A stretch of DNA of 64,000 bases from CBDBDZ01 sp965204215 (GTDB lineage Bacteria > Pseudomonadota > Gammaproteobacteria > Pseudomonadales > GM7GCV1). How positions within the stretch are numbered: the first letter of the stretch is position 1; the number at the start of each line of letters is the position of its first letter. The notes under the pieces were generated by a model that did no database searches, was not told where the DNA came from, and worked only from the letters and a program-made list of their open reading frames with translations. The stretch spans positions 558,001 to 622,000 of the forward strand of contig CBDBDZ010000013.1 of NCBI GenBank assembly GCA_965204215.1. Reading direction: 5' to 3'. Made by a program: the position numbers and the translations under genes. This document shows, piece by piece, positions 32,872-41,465 of the stretch.

Positions 32872-33726
32872 TTATAGCCTGAAGTTTTTTAACAATTCTT
32901 TGGCTTTGTCTACATTGTCTTTGATGGCTTCGTCCACATCTTCGAGGAGTTTGCCATTGTTACGGGAATTTTTCAATTGATTCAGCTTTTCCGTTGCTTT
33001 TTCCTTCAGATAATTAACATTAAGACTAAACGAATTGTCCAGTCTGTTGCTAACAAAGATCTTGCGAATAGCGTTTGACAGTTTCTCGAAAAGTTGTTTG
33101 GCAATTTCTCTGGCAGTTGCACCACCAGATTTTTTGCCTAAATTGGTTAGCACTAAATCGGGTAAATTTATTTGCTGGTTGATGTCCTTGCCAAATACTT
33201 TAACGTGAGCTCTTACTTTAGCATCTTGAAGTATGAATTTTTTGATAATAAATTTTTTCTCAGAATGAACTCTGGTTTCTTGTGCATTGTTGCTAGATTC
33301 AATGCCAGCCACCTCTCTGTTTTTTTCAATGCTCTGTTCAATATTGGCTTGTAAGGTTTCGATGTTGTTACTGGTTTTATTACGTTCATAGCTAATACTG
33401 GGGGCAACAATTTTAACTAAATCAATGACAGTTACGTTTTCAAATACGGTGTCGGCATCAACATTGATTTTAATTTCACCAACGCGAAACAGATAAGGAG
33501 TTTTATCGAACCCCTGGGGGTTGTCTATTTTAAATTGCTCAATGGTGCTAGTGCCATTAAATAAAGAATAGTCTAATTTGCCCAGAGTGACTTCAGTTTT
33601 AGTGGTTTGAGTAGCAATATCTTCAATGAGTCCTTTTAAAAATAGATTGGGGTAAAAAATAATAACCCCTAAACCGACAACCAAGGTAACAATTACGGTT
33701 AAAATAAGCTTCAGTATGAATTTCAT
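32872..33726 (-). CDS. AsmA-like envelope protein
   Basis: 284 residues. One N-terminal membrane anchor (MKFILKLILTVIVTLVVGLG, about residues 1-22) is followed by the start of an AsmA/TamB-type domain: IEDIATQTTKTEVTLGKLDY, STIEQFKIDNPQGFDKTPYL, and IKINVDADTVFENVTVIDL. This family is much shorter than AsmA (about 600 aa) but has the same N-terminal layout; such proteins are inner-membrane anchored in the periplasm and linked to lipid or envelope homeostasis. The C-terminal 60 residues are lysine-rich and helical. The ATG at 33724-33726 has a strong GGAGG site; the longer frame to 33801 is discarded. Confidence 0.8.
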   Translation of the reverse strand: MKFILKLILTVIVTLVVGLGVIIFYPNLFLKGLIEDIATQTTKTEVTLGKLDYSLFNGTSTIEQFKIDNPQGFDKTPYLFRVGEIKINVDADTVFENVTVIDLVKIVAPSISYERNKTSNNIETLQANIEQSIEKNREVAGIESSNNAQETRVHSEKKFIIKKFILQDAKVRAHVKVFGKDINQQINLPDLVLTNLGKKSGGATAREIAKQLFEKLSNAIRKIFVSNRLDNSFSLNVNYLKEKATEKLNQLKNSRNNGKLLEDVDEAIKDNVDKAKELLKNFRL

Positions 33727-33960
33727 ATAACCTCCAATAAATAGTTCATTTGAGTAAGGCGAGTCAAAATGAAGGTAAAAAGTAGCGCACCAGTTTAGCA
33801 CACTTCTAAAATTTTTTTATTGTAAAGTTCTTATTCTAAATTAACGCTTGACTTTATGTACTGATGTGATGGACGCCTCCTAATTGGCGTGAGCCAGAGC
33901 GGTATCTAGGTACCCGAATCTGTGCTATAAAACACATTTTAAACTTCGGAGACATCCATC

Positions 33961-34998
33961 ATGAGCCATTGTACTCGCATCAGTATCGATCTTGCAAAAA
34001 CCATCTTTCAAGTTTGCGTATCTAATTATCCTCATCAAATAAAATCGAATAATAAATTGAAACGTAATCAATTACATGACTACATTAATAAATTTGAACC
34101 CTGTCTTGTTGTTATGGAAGCATGTTATAGTTCTCACTATTGGGGACGAGAATTTGAAACGATGGGGCATCAAGTAATGTTGATTCCACCGCAACATGTA
34201 AAGCCTTTTGTTCGCGGGAACAAAACTGACCATAATGATGCGATAGCTATTATGGAAGCGAGTTATCGACCTAATTTACGACCTGTATCAGTTAAAAAAC
34301 TGTATCAACAAGATTTACAGATACTCATTAACGCAAGAGAGCTAAAGGTCAGATATCGAACCGCACATATCAATCAACTACGAGGCTTTTTGAGTGAATA
34401 TGGGATTATCATTGCACCCACAAAAATAGCTTTATTCAATGCGTTACCGCTATTACTAGAAGATGCTGCTAATGGATTAACCCACACAGCGAGGAATTTA
34501 ATACAGCATTATTGGAATGATATTAAGCAACTGAATGAATCAATTGAATCCTTAGAACAAGAGTTGAAGCAGCATGCATCAACACAGCCTAACTATAAAC
34601 TCATTCAAACTATCCCTGGGATTGGACCGATTATTGCAGCTAACTTTATTGCTAGTATTGATGTTCATTCATTTAAAAATGGGCGAGAACTTTCTGCATA
34701 TCTTGGGTTGACACCAAGAACTTTTGCTAGTGGCAATCATTCATCACAAACGGGTATAAGCAAACGAGGTAACCGAATGTTAAGAACCTTATTAATTCAT
34801 GGCTCACGAACAGTAATGCGGTGGTCTTCGGGTAAAGATGATGCGTTAAACCAATGGGTGTGCAGCCTTGAAAAACGAATTGGGAAACCGAAAACAATGG
34901 TAGCCCTTGCTAATAAACTTACTCGTATTATTTGGGCGGTATTAACAACCAAAAAAGCATTCAATTATCCACCATCACCATTGATGTATAGTAACTAA
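33961..34998 (+). CDS. IS110/IS1111 family transposase, copy 2
   Basis: 345 residues, the same as copy 1 except Gln for His in NLIQHYW. DEDD residues and the C-terminal Transposase_20 domain with the Ser-containing SSQTGISKRGN segment are in place. I see four nucleotide differences from copy 1 in the coding region (for example gat for gac near 33989 and tgg-ctc for tgg-ttc near 34803), one changing an amino acid. Both copies are intact, so transposition was recent. Confidence 0.95.
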   Translation: MSHCTRISIDLAKTIFQVCVSNYPHQIKSNNKLKRNQLHDYINKFEPCLVVMEACYSSHYWGREFETMGHQVMLIPPQHVKPFVRGNKTDHNDAIAIMEASYRPNLRPVSVKKLYQQDLQILINARELKVRYRTAHINQLRGFLSEYGIIIAPTKIALFNALPLLLEDAANGLTHTARNLIQHYWNDIKQLNESIESLEQELKQHASTQPNYKLIQTIPGIGPIIAANFIASIDVHSFKNGRELSAYLGLTPRTFASGNHSSQTGISKRGNRMLRTLLIHGSRTVMRWSSGKDDALNQWVCSLEKRIGKPKTMVALANKLTRIIWAVLTTKKAFNYPPSPLMYSN

Positions 34999-35270
34999 GT
35001 CTATAACCAATAATTATCTCATCTTAACGATTGCATAATATGATGAAAGTAAACGATTCCCTTCCTTATCAAAAACCTGTTGTATACCAAGGATTTTATA
35101 TTCGATGTACTGATTGAGGATGATAAGGGGCGGATCTCATCAGGGGCAGGTAATCGATACCATCAACAGCCCGAATATATGGTTGCAATCGTGACTCTTC
35201 ACCATTAGTAACGTTAAGATACATTATAAAATAACATCTCTTCTTGGAATGAATTTATAAGCTAAATAAA

Positions 35271-35416
35271 AGGAAGGCGTTGCCTTCTACCTGTCCATAC
35301 CAATATATTTCCTATATTCACTGTGTTCCAGACACAGTGCAGGCATCCTGCCTTTATGGTCTATATTGATGAGTCCATATCAATAGCTAACATTTTTGCT
35401 GCTAATGGATTTTTAG
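35271..35416 (+). ncRNA. Candidate guide (bridge/seeker) RNA of the IS1111 element, copy 2
   Basis: Same hairpin series as at 22600-22745, located between the transposase stop and the right end of copy 2. No base difference from copy 1 was noticed, which would mean both copies recognise the same kind of target. Confidence 0.45.
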
Positions 35417-35452
35417 TGCTTGTAATTTAGGAGGCGTCCATATATGGTATAG

Positions 35453-35586
35453 TAAAACTGGACCTTTCAAAGAAGGATACAATGTTAACTTTTATCAATG
35501 AGGTGTTACATGACAACCAAACGAAAACCCACTTGTAAGGCTTATCAAAAACTATTGAAAAACCATTCAACAAAGTGTCCAGTTTA
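35453..35586 (+). mobile_element. IS3-like non-autonomous remnant
   Basis: 134 bases with inverted ends taaaactggacc and gtgtccagttta, like ends of some IS3-family elements. Inside is a 25-codon frame (35510-35587) starting MTTKRKPTCKAYQ, reminiscent of an OrfA start, that stops at the right end. This is probably an internally deleted IS. It abuts the right end of IS1111 copy 2. Confidence 0.5.
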
Positions 35587-35723
35587 GTCGGCCAATACAT
35601 GCTGTCGTTCAAAGCTAAGTGGAAAATGAAATTGTGCCCAATTTCATTGTCTGTCAAGCCCACTGGAGTTAAGGTTAGCTGCCCTGTCAAATAAAATGAA
35701 GTAGCGAAAATGACAGGTCAAGT
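35587..35723. other. Non-coding stretch with a small hairpin
   Basis: No gene is seen. It contains a perfect 9-base hairpin (aatgaaatt at 35625-35633 with aatttcatt at 35640-35648) and a weaker pair cctgtca/tgacagg around 35685-35716. No promoter is identified. Confidence 0.4.
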
Positions 35724-35915
35724 AATTAGTTTAACCCAAATTATGCATTAGAAATCTATTACACACAATAATGACTTCAAAAACAGGCGCTTGCTCGAAA
35801 AATAATACTCACCATAGGGTGGCTATGCCTGCGTTTATTGTTCTTGCGCGAGCACCTGTTTTCATTGCCATTTTTGTGTTCATTACGAAGTCTAATGCAT
35901 AATCTGGGTTTAATT
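35724..35915. repeat. Palindromic MITE-like element reaching into the glk start
   Basis: About 192 bases with imperfect inverted arms of about 70 bases: the left arm aattagtttaacccaaatta through aaacaggcgcttgctcg pairs with the right arm cgcgagcacctgtttt through tgcataatctgggtttaatt. No coding capacity. The outer 45 bases of the right arm (35871-35915) recur exactly at 55024-55068. The terminal gggttwaa motif is loosely like the end of the IS1380 element at 1378. The right end contains the ATG and first seven codons of glk. Confidence 0.75.
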
Positions 35916-36878
35916 GGCGATATTGGTGGCACCAATGCGCGTTTTGCCTTTGCTCATCAAAACGAAAATGGCACTATTGACATGAGCAATCAAGAGCAAG
36001 TGAAATGCGAAGATTATTCAAACATTTTTGATGCCATTGACTGCTATCTAACTCGAAATTTAAATGGTCACAAGTTGGTATCAGGCTGTTTTGCCATTGC
36101 AGCTCCTATAGGTGATGGCAGCCGTGTCGATATGACTAATAATCATTGGGGCTTTGAAACAGAAAAATTGCGTAAAGCATTGGGAGTGGATGCGTTTTCC
36201 ATTATCAATGATTTTGCTGCTATTGCTTATGCGTTGCCAAATTTACAGCCAGCCGACTGTTTGCAATTGACTCAAAAACCTATTAGGTTCAAATTGCTCA
36301 ATGAATCACAAACTTATTCTGTGATAGGCCCCGGTACTGGCTTAGGTGTTGGTGGATTGATTTCTTGTGAACAAAAATTTCATGTGCTAACCTCTGAAGG
36401 TGGTCACGCGACGTTTGCGCCTGGCAGTGAATTAGAAGTTGAATTGTTCTATGTGTTAAGAAAGCGCTATTCAAGACTCTCGTATGAGCGAATTTTGTCA
36501 GGTTCTGGGCTTGTTAATCTTTACCAAGCTTTTGCTGAAGTTGAAGGTGTGGAACCGCAAAATTTGGAAGTCAGCGCTATCGGTCAAAATGCAATTGATA
36601 ACAACGATGAGCTTTGTGTTAAAACGCTAAGTCAATTTTGTGCAATACTGGGTTCTTTTGCCGGCGATATCGCACTGGTTTACAACGCCATAGACGGGGT
36701 GTTTATTGCTGGAGGCATTATGCCGAAGTACCAGCAATTTCTATTAAACAGCTCTTTTATGCAACGCTTTGTCAATAAGGGTCGCTATCAAAGTACAATG
36801 GAAAATATACCCGTTCAGCTAATTACGCATCCGAATCCTGGTTTGTTAGGCTCTGCATCAAATATTTTGGCACAGTAA
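35895..36878 (+). CDS. glk: Glucokinase
   Basis: 327 residues of the bacterial Glk family, phosphorylating glucose with ATP to glucose 6-phosphate in the cytoplasm. Landmarks: LIGDIGGTNARFAFA (phosphate loop), NDFAAIAYALP, VIGPGTGLGVGGLI, the EGGHATFAPGSELE segment, and FIAGGIMPKY. The ATG at 35895 is the only start that keeps the phosphate loop with a normal short N-terminus (MHNLG before LIGDIGG); the GAAG four bases upstream is a weak ribosome site. Those first codons lie inside a palindromic repeat element, so the native start may have been replaced. It stands alone on the + strand. Confidence 0.92.
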   Translation: MHNLGLIGDIGGTNARFAFAHQNENGTIDMSNQEQVKCEDYSNIFDAIDCYLTRNLNGHKLVSGCFAIAAPIGDGSRVDMTNNHWGFETEKLRKALGVDAFSIINDFAAIAYALPNLQPADCLQLTQKPIRFKLLNESQTYSVIGPGTGLGVGGLISCEQKFHVLTSEGGHATFAPGSELEVELFYVLRKRYSRLSYERILSGSGLVNLYQAFAEVEGVEPQNLEVSAIGQNAIDNNDELCVKTLSQFCAILGSFAGDIALVYNAIDGVFIAGGIMPKYQQFLLNSSFMQRFVNKGRYQSTMENIPVQLITHPNPGLLGSASNILAQ

Positions 36879-36889
36879 AGGAACCAGAC

Positions 36890-37509
36890 TTAATTGCAAT
36901 TACCTGTTAATCGGTATTTGTGTTCAATTTGACCTTGACGCTTGTCAGAATCGAACAGTGGATCATGTAAAACTTCGTTTGCATAATCTTCAGTTTGGTC
37001 AGCATAGTGTATGGAACTTTCATCCAGTGTTGCAGAGCCGTATTGATGTATCCCCTGTACACTCAGTTTTCCATTTTTATCCCATTCCACGAGATAGTAT
37101 AAACCATCGCCTGCTACATTGGTATTGTATCCATTTTTTTCAATACCGGTTCCGTATATTGCTCTTAAGGTATCAGGGCCACCGCCTACAGGGAGGTTTA
37201 ACTAAAAAGTCTGTCTTTGCTGCAGCTTTTCCTTTAATTTTAGCCGCGGTTCCACGATAAAATGCAGTACTCTCTTCAATAATTTGCCAGTTGTCTTCAG
37301 CTTGTGCATAGGCAAAGCCAAATGCTGTATCTGCATTGGTTTTTCCAATCACATGGGGTACGCCCAAATAATTGCGTTCAATGGTTACATCATAGGAGTC
37401 GACTAATGCGCAATACTGATTGTAAATGTGAGTTTTGGAAATGAAAGTCGATTGACAACTCGCTATGCAGGTAGCTAACTAGTGAGATTTTTGCGATTCG
37501 TGTAAACAT
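36890..37509 (-). pseudogene. Penicillin/acyl-homoserine-lactone acylase-like gene, decayed
   Basis: Only two ends of an Ntn-hydrolase acylase remain. The N-terminal piece (frame through about 37173-37430) reads VDSYDVTIERNYLGVPHVIG, then NADTAFGFAYAQAEDNWQII. The C-terminal piece (36890 to about 37190) reads GGGPDTLRAIYGTGIEKNGY and later GSATLDESSIHYADQTEDYA. About 130-200 residues survive of a protein normally near 700-800, with the catalytic Ser region deleted. A probable start (MFTRIAKISL) at 37507-37509 is out of frame with the domain, so a frameshift is present too. It follows the NSS transporter stop by one base. Non-functional. Confidence 0.85.
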
Positions 37510-37510
37510 T

Positions 37511-38917
37511 TTAAAATCCAGTGCCAAAAAATTTGATAGCAATAGTGTTGAGAAAAACCAGTAGTAAAATGAGAGGAATAAAAGTTTTGATGGCAATATC
37601 ACAATATTTTTGAAACAGTGATGAAGCGATAGCGTTATCGCCAATAGCCAGTTCTTTGTGGAATTCGCTCATGCGCCATTTGAAAGCGACAAAAACACAA
37701 ATAATAAAGCCGTTAAGTGGCAATATGGTATCGTAAAAAATATCGTAAATCACATCGAATAGTGATTTGTCTGCACCTGCATAGCTTATCAGCTGTGTAA
37801 GGGAACCAACACGCCCGAAGGAAAGACTGCAAGCTATAGCAAACAGGCCGCCAGCAATACCTAAAATAATTAGACTTTTATTGCGGCTGTAATTAAATTT
37901 ATCTTGTAGTGATGATGCAGGGACTTGCAAGATGGAAATTTGAGAGGTTAATGCTGCAAATAATACGGCCAGAAAAAAGAGAGAAGCAAAAATACTGGCG
38001 CCAATGTAACCAATAATACTTTGTAGTGATAAAAATATTTGGGGTAAGAATGTAAAAATCAACGAGACACTGGAATCTGACAAAGCAGCGGTATCAGTGG
38101 ATGGGTTAAAGGCAAAAATAGCAGGTAATATTAATAAACCTGCAAAAAAAGCAACACTGGTATCGGTCAGAGCTACCCACTTGGCACCATTGGTAATGCT
38201 TTCAGATTGACTGATATAAGAGCCATAAGTAATTAAAATGCCCATGCCTAAAGACAGGGAGAAAAATGCTTGAGACATGGCGTTGCTAATAACCGAGCCA
38301 TTAATTTTCGATAGGTCAGGAATTAAATAAAATTTCACGCCTAACAATGCATTGTCCAATGTTAATACAAAAATAATTAACCCCAACAGCATAATAAATA
38401 ATATAGGCATTAAAGTACTTGTGACTCGTTCAATGCCTTGTTGAACGCCTTTGGCTAATACAAAACCTACTATTCCCAATACTAAAAACATATACAGGAA
38501 AATACTATTACTAACAATAAATTGTTCGAAATACTCAGGGTTGGCGAGCAGATTCAAATCGCCTTTTACGGCAAGTATAAAGTAGCCTAAAATCCATACA
38601 GTAATCACCTGATAAAATACAGCAATCATAAAGGGCGTTACCACCCCTAATATGCCTCCTATTGCCCATGGTTTGCCGCCCACTTTTAAATAGGCGCTAA
38701 GTGGGCTAAGCCTGGTGTGTCTGCCCAGTGACATTTCCGCCATCATCACAGGAATACAAATGATAGCGACAAAGAGAGCGTAAATGAATAAAAACGCTGC
38801 ACCACCACTTTTGGCAGCGTTAACAGGGAAACCCACAAGGTTGCCTATGCCAACGGCAGAACCAGCGGCGGCCAAGATAAAACCAATTTTGGTACTAAAC
38901 TGTTCGCGTTGGTTCAT
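37511..38917 (-). CDS. Neurotransmitter:sodium symporter (NSS) family transporter
   Basis: 468 residues, about 11-12 transmembrane segments. The N-terminus REQFSTKIGFILAAAGSAVG followed by IGNLVGFP is the NSS Na+-binding helix 1 signature, and the later ISQSESITNGAKWVALTDT and FSLSLGMGILITYGSYIS blocks are typical of bacterial NSS proteins. It probably imports an amino acid driven by Na+; the substrate is not readable. Inner membrane. It heads a - strand pair with the decayed acylase, which might once have supplied or processed its substrate. Start ATG at 38915-38917. Confidence 0.9.
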   Translation of the reverse strand: MNQREQFSTKIGFILAAAGSAVGIGNLVGFPVNAAKSGGAAFLFIYALFVAIICIPVMMAEMSLGRHTRLSPLSAYLKVGGKPWAIGGILGVVTPFMIAVFYQVITVWILGYFILAVKGDLNLLANPEYFEQFIVSNSIFLYMFLVLGIVGFVLAKGVQQGIERVTSTLMPILFIMLLGLIIFVLTLDNALLGVKFYLIPDLSKINGSVISNAMSQAFFSLSLGMGILITYGSYISQSESITNGAKWVALTDTSVAFFAGLLILPAIFAFNPSTDTAALSDSSVSLIFTFLPQIFLSLQSIIGYIGASIFASLFFLAVLFAALTSQISILQVPASSLQDKFNYSRNKSLIILGIAGGLFAIACSLSFGRVGSLTQLISYAGADKSLFDVIYDIFYDTILPLNGFIICVFVAFKWRMSEFHKELAIGDNAIASSLFQKYCDIAIKTFIPLILLLVFLNTIAIKFFGTGF

Positions 38918-38926
38918 AAAGGGTGT

Positions 38927-39199
38927 CTACAGTATTAATTTTACATTTTTACATTGTTGCAAATCGCGGTTCAAACGACTGAGTTGTTCTACGCTTTCTG
39001 CGGTAATGCGAGTGTTCATGGATTGATAATTACCCTTACCTGAGGGTTTGATAGTAAAGGCATTGATGCCTTCAAAATTGGGGATGTGCTCCATAAAAAT
39101 ATTAACCACTTTTGAGGCCATGTCGGAATGATTTACTCCTATAACCTTAATCGGATAATTAGGACAGGGGAAGATGATTTTAGGCGTAGTTTCAGACAT
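38927..39199 (-). CDS. ybeD: YbeD (DUF493) family protein
   Basis: 90 residues. The start region IIFPCPNYPIKVIGVNHSDM and the C-terminal SVEQLSRLNRDLQQCKNVKLIL are the ACT-like YbeD/DUF493 pattern. A small cytoplasmic protein often encoded between dacA and lipB; here dacA is 12 bases upstream on the same strand, while lipB is 13 kb away. Function not established; position in the family suggests a role tied to lipoate metabolism or its regulation. Start ATG at 39197-39199. Confidence 0.88.
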   Translation of the reverse strand: MSETTPKIIFPCPNYPIKVIGVNHSDMASKVVNIFMEHIPNFEGINAFTIKPSGKGNYQSMNTRITAESVEQLSRLNRDLQQCKNVKLIL

Positions 39200-39211
39200 G
39201 GTTATTCTGTT

Positions 39212-40384
39212 TTATTCCATAATACTGAGGAAAAAGTAGCGAATGGAGTCCCAAAGACGCTGGTAAAAGGGGGATTGACCAACACTTTCAAGGCTGATTA
39301 AATCGCCCTCATAAACCACATCATTTCCCATAGTTATTTTAATAGCGCCTAGTATATCGCCATAATCAATCGGTGCTTCAATGTAATTATTGACAGTGAA
39401 TTCGGCGTTAATGTTTTTACTGGCAGACCTTGGTAGCGTTAATGTGATGGGTTCTAATAGACCAATGTTAATATTGCCTTGAAGCCCTTTCCACAGGCGT
39501 TGCGATTGAAGGCTTACGTTAGGTTCATATAAAGTTCGGGTACGGAAATAACGAAAACCCCATGCCAAAAGCTTTTTTGATGCTTCAAGCCGGCGGCTGG
39601 TACTACCAGCACCCATAACCACAGAAATTAATCGCATATCATTGCGAAGTGCAGAGGCAACCAGGCAGTAGCCTGCATCTTTGGTATGGCCTGTTTTCAA
39701 ACCGTCAACCGAGTTGTCTTGCCATAGTAAAGAGTTTCGATTGCGTTGCGAAATGCCGTTGTAGGTAAAACTTTTTTCTGAATAAATGGTATAGTGTTCG
39801 GGGTGATTCTGAATTAGCGCTTGTGCCAGTAAAGCCATATCGTAAGCGCTGCTGTAGAGTGATACATCGGGCCATCCTGTGCTATTGCTAAAATTTGTGT
39901 TTTCCATACCAAGCAATGTAGCTTGCTGGTTCATCATGTCAGCAAAATTATCTTCGGTGCCACCGATATGTTCAGCTAGTACAATAGCAGCATCATTACC
40001 TGATTGAACAACAAGTCCGTATAGCAGATCCTCGACTGTGACGCTAGACTTTTCATTTAAAAACATGGTAGAACCGCCAGTTTTTGCCCCACCTTTGCGC
40101 CATGCATTGGTACTCACGGTTAATTCTTGATCAAGTGTTAAACGACCTTCGGCAATTTCTTCGGCAGCAATATAGCTTGTCATCATTTTGGTTAGACTGG
40201 CTGGAGCTATTTGTTGGTTGATGTTGTTACCCGTTAATATTTTTCCAGTAGTGGCGTCAATAAGTACCCATGACTTTGCACCTAAGTCTGGCGCGGCCGG
40301 GATCAATGCCTGGGCATTGAGAGTTGCAATATTAAAGCCAATAAGAAATGCGAAAAAGAGCTTACAACGATTGAGATAGATCAT
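39212..40384 (-). CDS. dacA: D-alanyl-D-alanine carboxypeptidase (PBP5/6 type)
   Basis: 390 residues. A signal peptide (about residues 1-26, ending LNAQA) exports it. The serine peptidase motifs are all present: Ser-x-x-Lys in PASLTKMMTSY, Ser-x-Asn in VQSGNDAAIVLAEH, and Lys-Thr-Gly in DGLKTGHTKDAGYC. The C-terminal PBP5-C beta domain and an amphipathic tail (FYQRLWDSIRYFFLSIM) anchor it to the outer face of the inner membrane. It trims the terminal D-Ala of peptidoglycan pentapeptides. In an operon with ybeD downstream. Confidence 0.95.
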   Translation of the reverse strand: MIYLNRCKLFFAFLIGFNIATLNAQALIPAAPDLGAKSWVLIDATTGKILTGNNINQQIAPASLTKMMTSYIAAEEIAEGRLTLDQELTVSTNAWRKGGAKTGGSTMFLNEKSSVTVEDLLYGLVVQSGNDAAIVLAEHIGGTEDNFADMMNQQATLLGMENTNFSNSTGWPDVSLYSSAYDMALLAQALIQNHPEHYTIYSEKSFTYNGISQRNRNSLLWQDNSVDGLKTGHTKDAGYCLVASALRNDMRLISVVMGAGSTSRRLEASKKLLAWGFRYFRTRTLYEPNVSLQSQRLWKGLQGNINIGLLEPITLTLPRSASKNINAEFTVNNYIEAPIDYGDILGAIKITMGNDVVYEGDLISLESVGQSPFYQRLWDSIRYFFLSIME

Positions 40385-40422
40385 TAATGTATAGGTGGTA
40401 TATTAGAGTGTTATCGGTTTAG

Positions 40423-41196
40423 TTATGCTTTCTTACTTAAGAAAACGGGTTGAGATAGCGTCGAACTTTCAGAACAGTAATGGTATTTACCGATATTAAA
40501 GTCATGTAATTGTTCAGCCTTTGTGATTCGATTTTTTATAATCCATGCGCTCATCATGCCTCGAGCTTTTTTAGCAAAAAAGCTGATAATTTTATACTTG
40601 CCATTCTTCCAGTCCTTAAATATGGGGGTAATGACAAGTGAGTTAATTTCATCCATATTTACAGCGTTAGAATATTCGTTAGAAGCTAAATTAATCAAAT
40701 ATTCCGATTGACTTGTTGCTAATTGTTGATTGAGAGCATCCGTAATGGTTGATTTCCAAAAGTCATATAAGTTATCGCCTTTTTGATTACTTAATTTGGT
40801 GCCCATTTCAAGGCGGTAGGGCTGCATTAAGTCCAGGGGACGCAACAGTCCATATAGACCAGAGAGTATACGTAAATGTTGCTGCGCCCAGTTGATATCG
40901 TCCACACTGTGTGATTTAACATCAAAGCCTTCATAAACATCACCTTTAAAAGCATAAATTGCAGGTCTCGCATTGTCTGGGGTAAAAGGTTGATGCCAAT
41001 TCAAATAGCGCTTCGCATTAAGGGCGGCTAGTTTGGGGCTTAACGACATTAACTGACTAATGTCATCGGGTGAAAAAGTACGCAGTTTTTCCAGTAATTG
41101 CTCGCTTTGGTTTAGGAAATCAGGTGTGCTATATGAGCCATTGAGTAACTCTGAATCGTAATCCAGCGTCTTGGCTGGAGAAATAATAATTAGCAT
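40423..41196 (-). CDS. yaaA: Peroxide stress protein YaaA
   Basis: 257 residues of the YaaA/DUF328 family. It opens MLIIISPAKTLDYDSE and continues with LMSLSPKLAALNAKRY, the VYEGFD segment, LRILSGLYGLLRPLD, INLASNEYSNAV and KKARGMMSAWII, all standard. In E. coli YaaA lowers free iron and protects DNA during peroxide stress. The frame can be read to 41253, but the ATG at 41194-41196 matches the family start. A single gene on the - strand, divergent from the DUF924 gene. Confidence 0.93.
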   Translation of the reverse strand: MLIIISPAKTLDYDSELLNGSYSTPDFLNQSEQLLEKLRTFSPDDISQLMSLSPKLAALNAKRYLNWHQPFTPDNARPAIYAFKGDVYEGFDVKSHSVDDINWAQQHLRILSGLYGLLRPLDLMQPYRLEMGTKLSNQKGDNLYDFWKSTITDALNQQLATSQSEYLINLASNEYSNAVNMDEINSLVITPIFKDWKNGKYKIISFFAKKARGMMSAWIIKNRITKAEQLHDFNIGKYHYCSESSTLSQPVFLSKKA

Positions 41197-41384
41197 TAAT
41201 GAAAAGTAAGTGGATTGGCGTTCTGATGAGTTGGTAAAAATGTTATTATACAACGAAATTGTGCTTGTGGTATCAGGCTGATGCCTGACACCTTATGAAT
41301 GAGATTATGAATGAGAAAATTACTCCAAATATGACTTTATTATTGCAACCGTCAAAGCACCAAAATTTTTTATTGTTACTACTT

Positions 41385-41465
41385 GAGAGCTTTGCATAAT
41401 GTCACGAGCGATGTCAAGACAAGGCAAATTTGAACGAAAAAGCGGAGTTTACTGGCAGTATGTCC
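41385..41465. repeat. MITE-like element fragment, copy 2
   Basis: Starts gagagctttgcataatgtca, matching the complement of copy 1's right end, and continues with agacaaggca and aaaagcggagtttactg, matching the complement of copy 3 (56927-57066). The other terminal repeat is missing, so it is a truncated copy. Confidence 0.6.

Larger units (their letters stand above)
33860..35451 (+). mobile_element. IS1111-type (IS110 family) insertion sequence, copy 2
   Basis: Same element as 21189-22780 in the same orientation, with a 450-base 3' non-coding tail and the same subterminal repeats. Both flanks differ from copy 1 outside the shared region (left gactttatgt, right gtaaaactgg). The two copies are direct repeats around a 12.67 kb segment that includes pyrD, rlmKL and xseA. 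Confidence 0.9.

Noticed and set aside
35427..35690. 87-codon - strand frame behind IS1111 copy 2
   Set aside because: Spans the IS end, an IS3-like remnant and intergenic DNA; no domain or ribosome site.
36958..37260. 100-codon + strand frame over the acylase remnant
   Set aside because: Antisense to recognisable acylase fragments; no domain.
37390..37644. 84-codon - strand frame between the NSS gene and acylase remnant
   Set aside because: Mostly the NSS 3' end in another frame; only its last part (from 37509) is the likely frameshifted start of the acylase.
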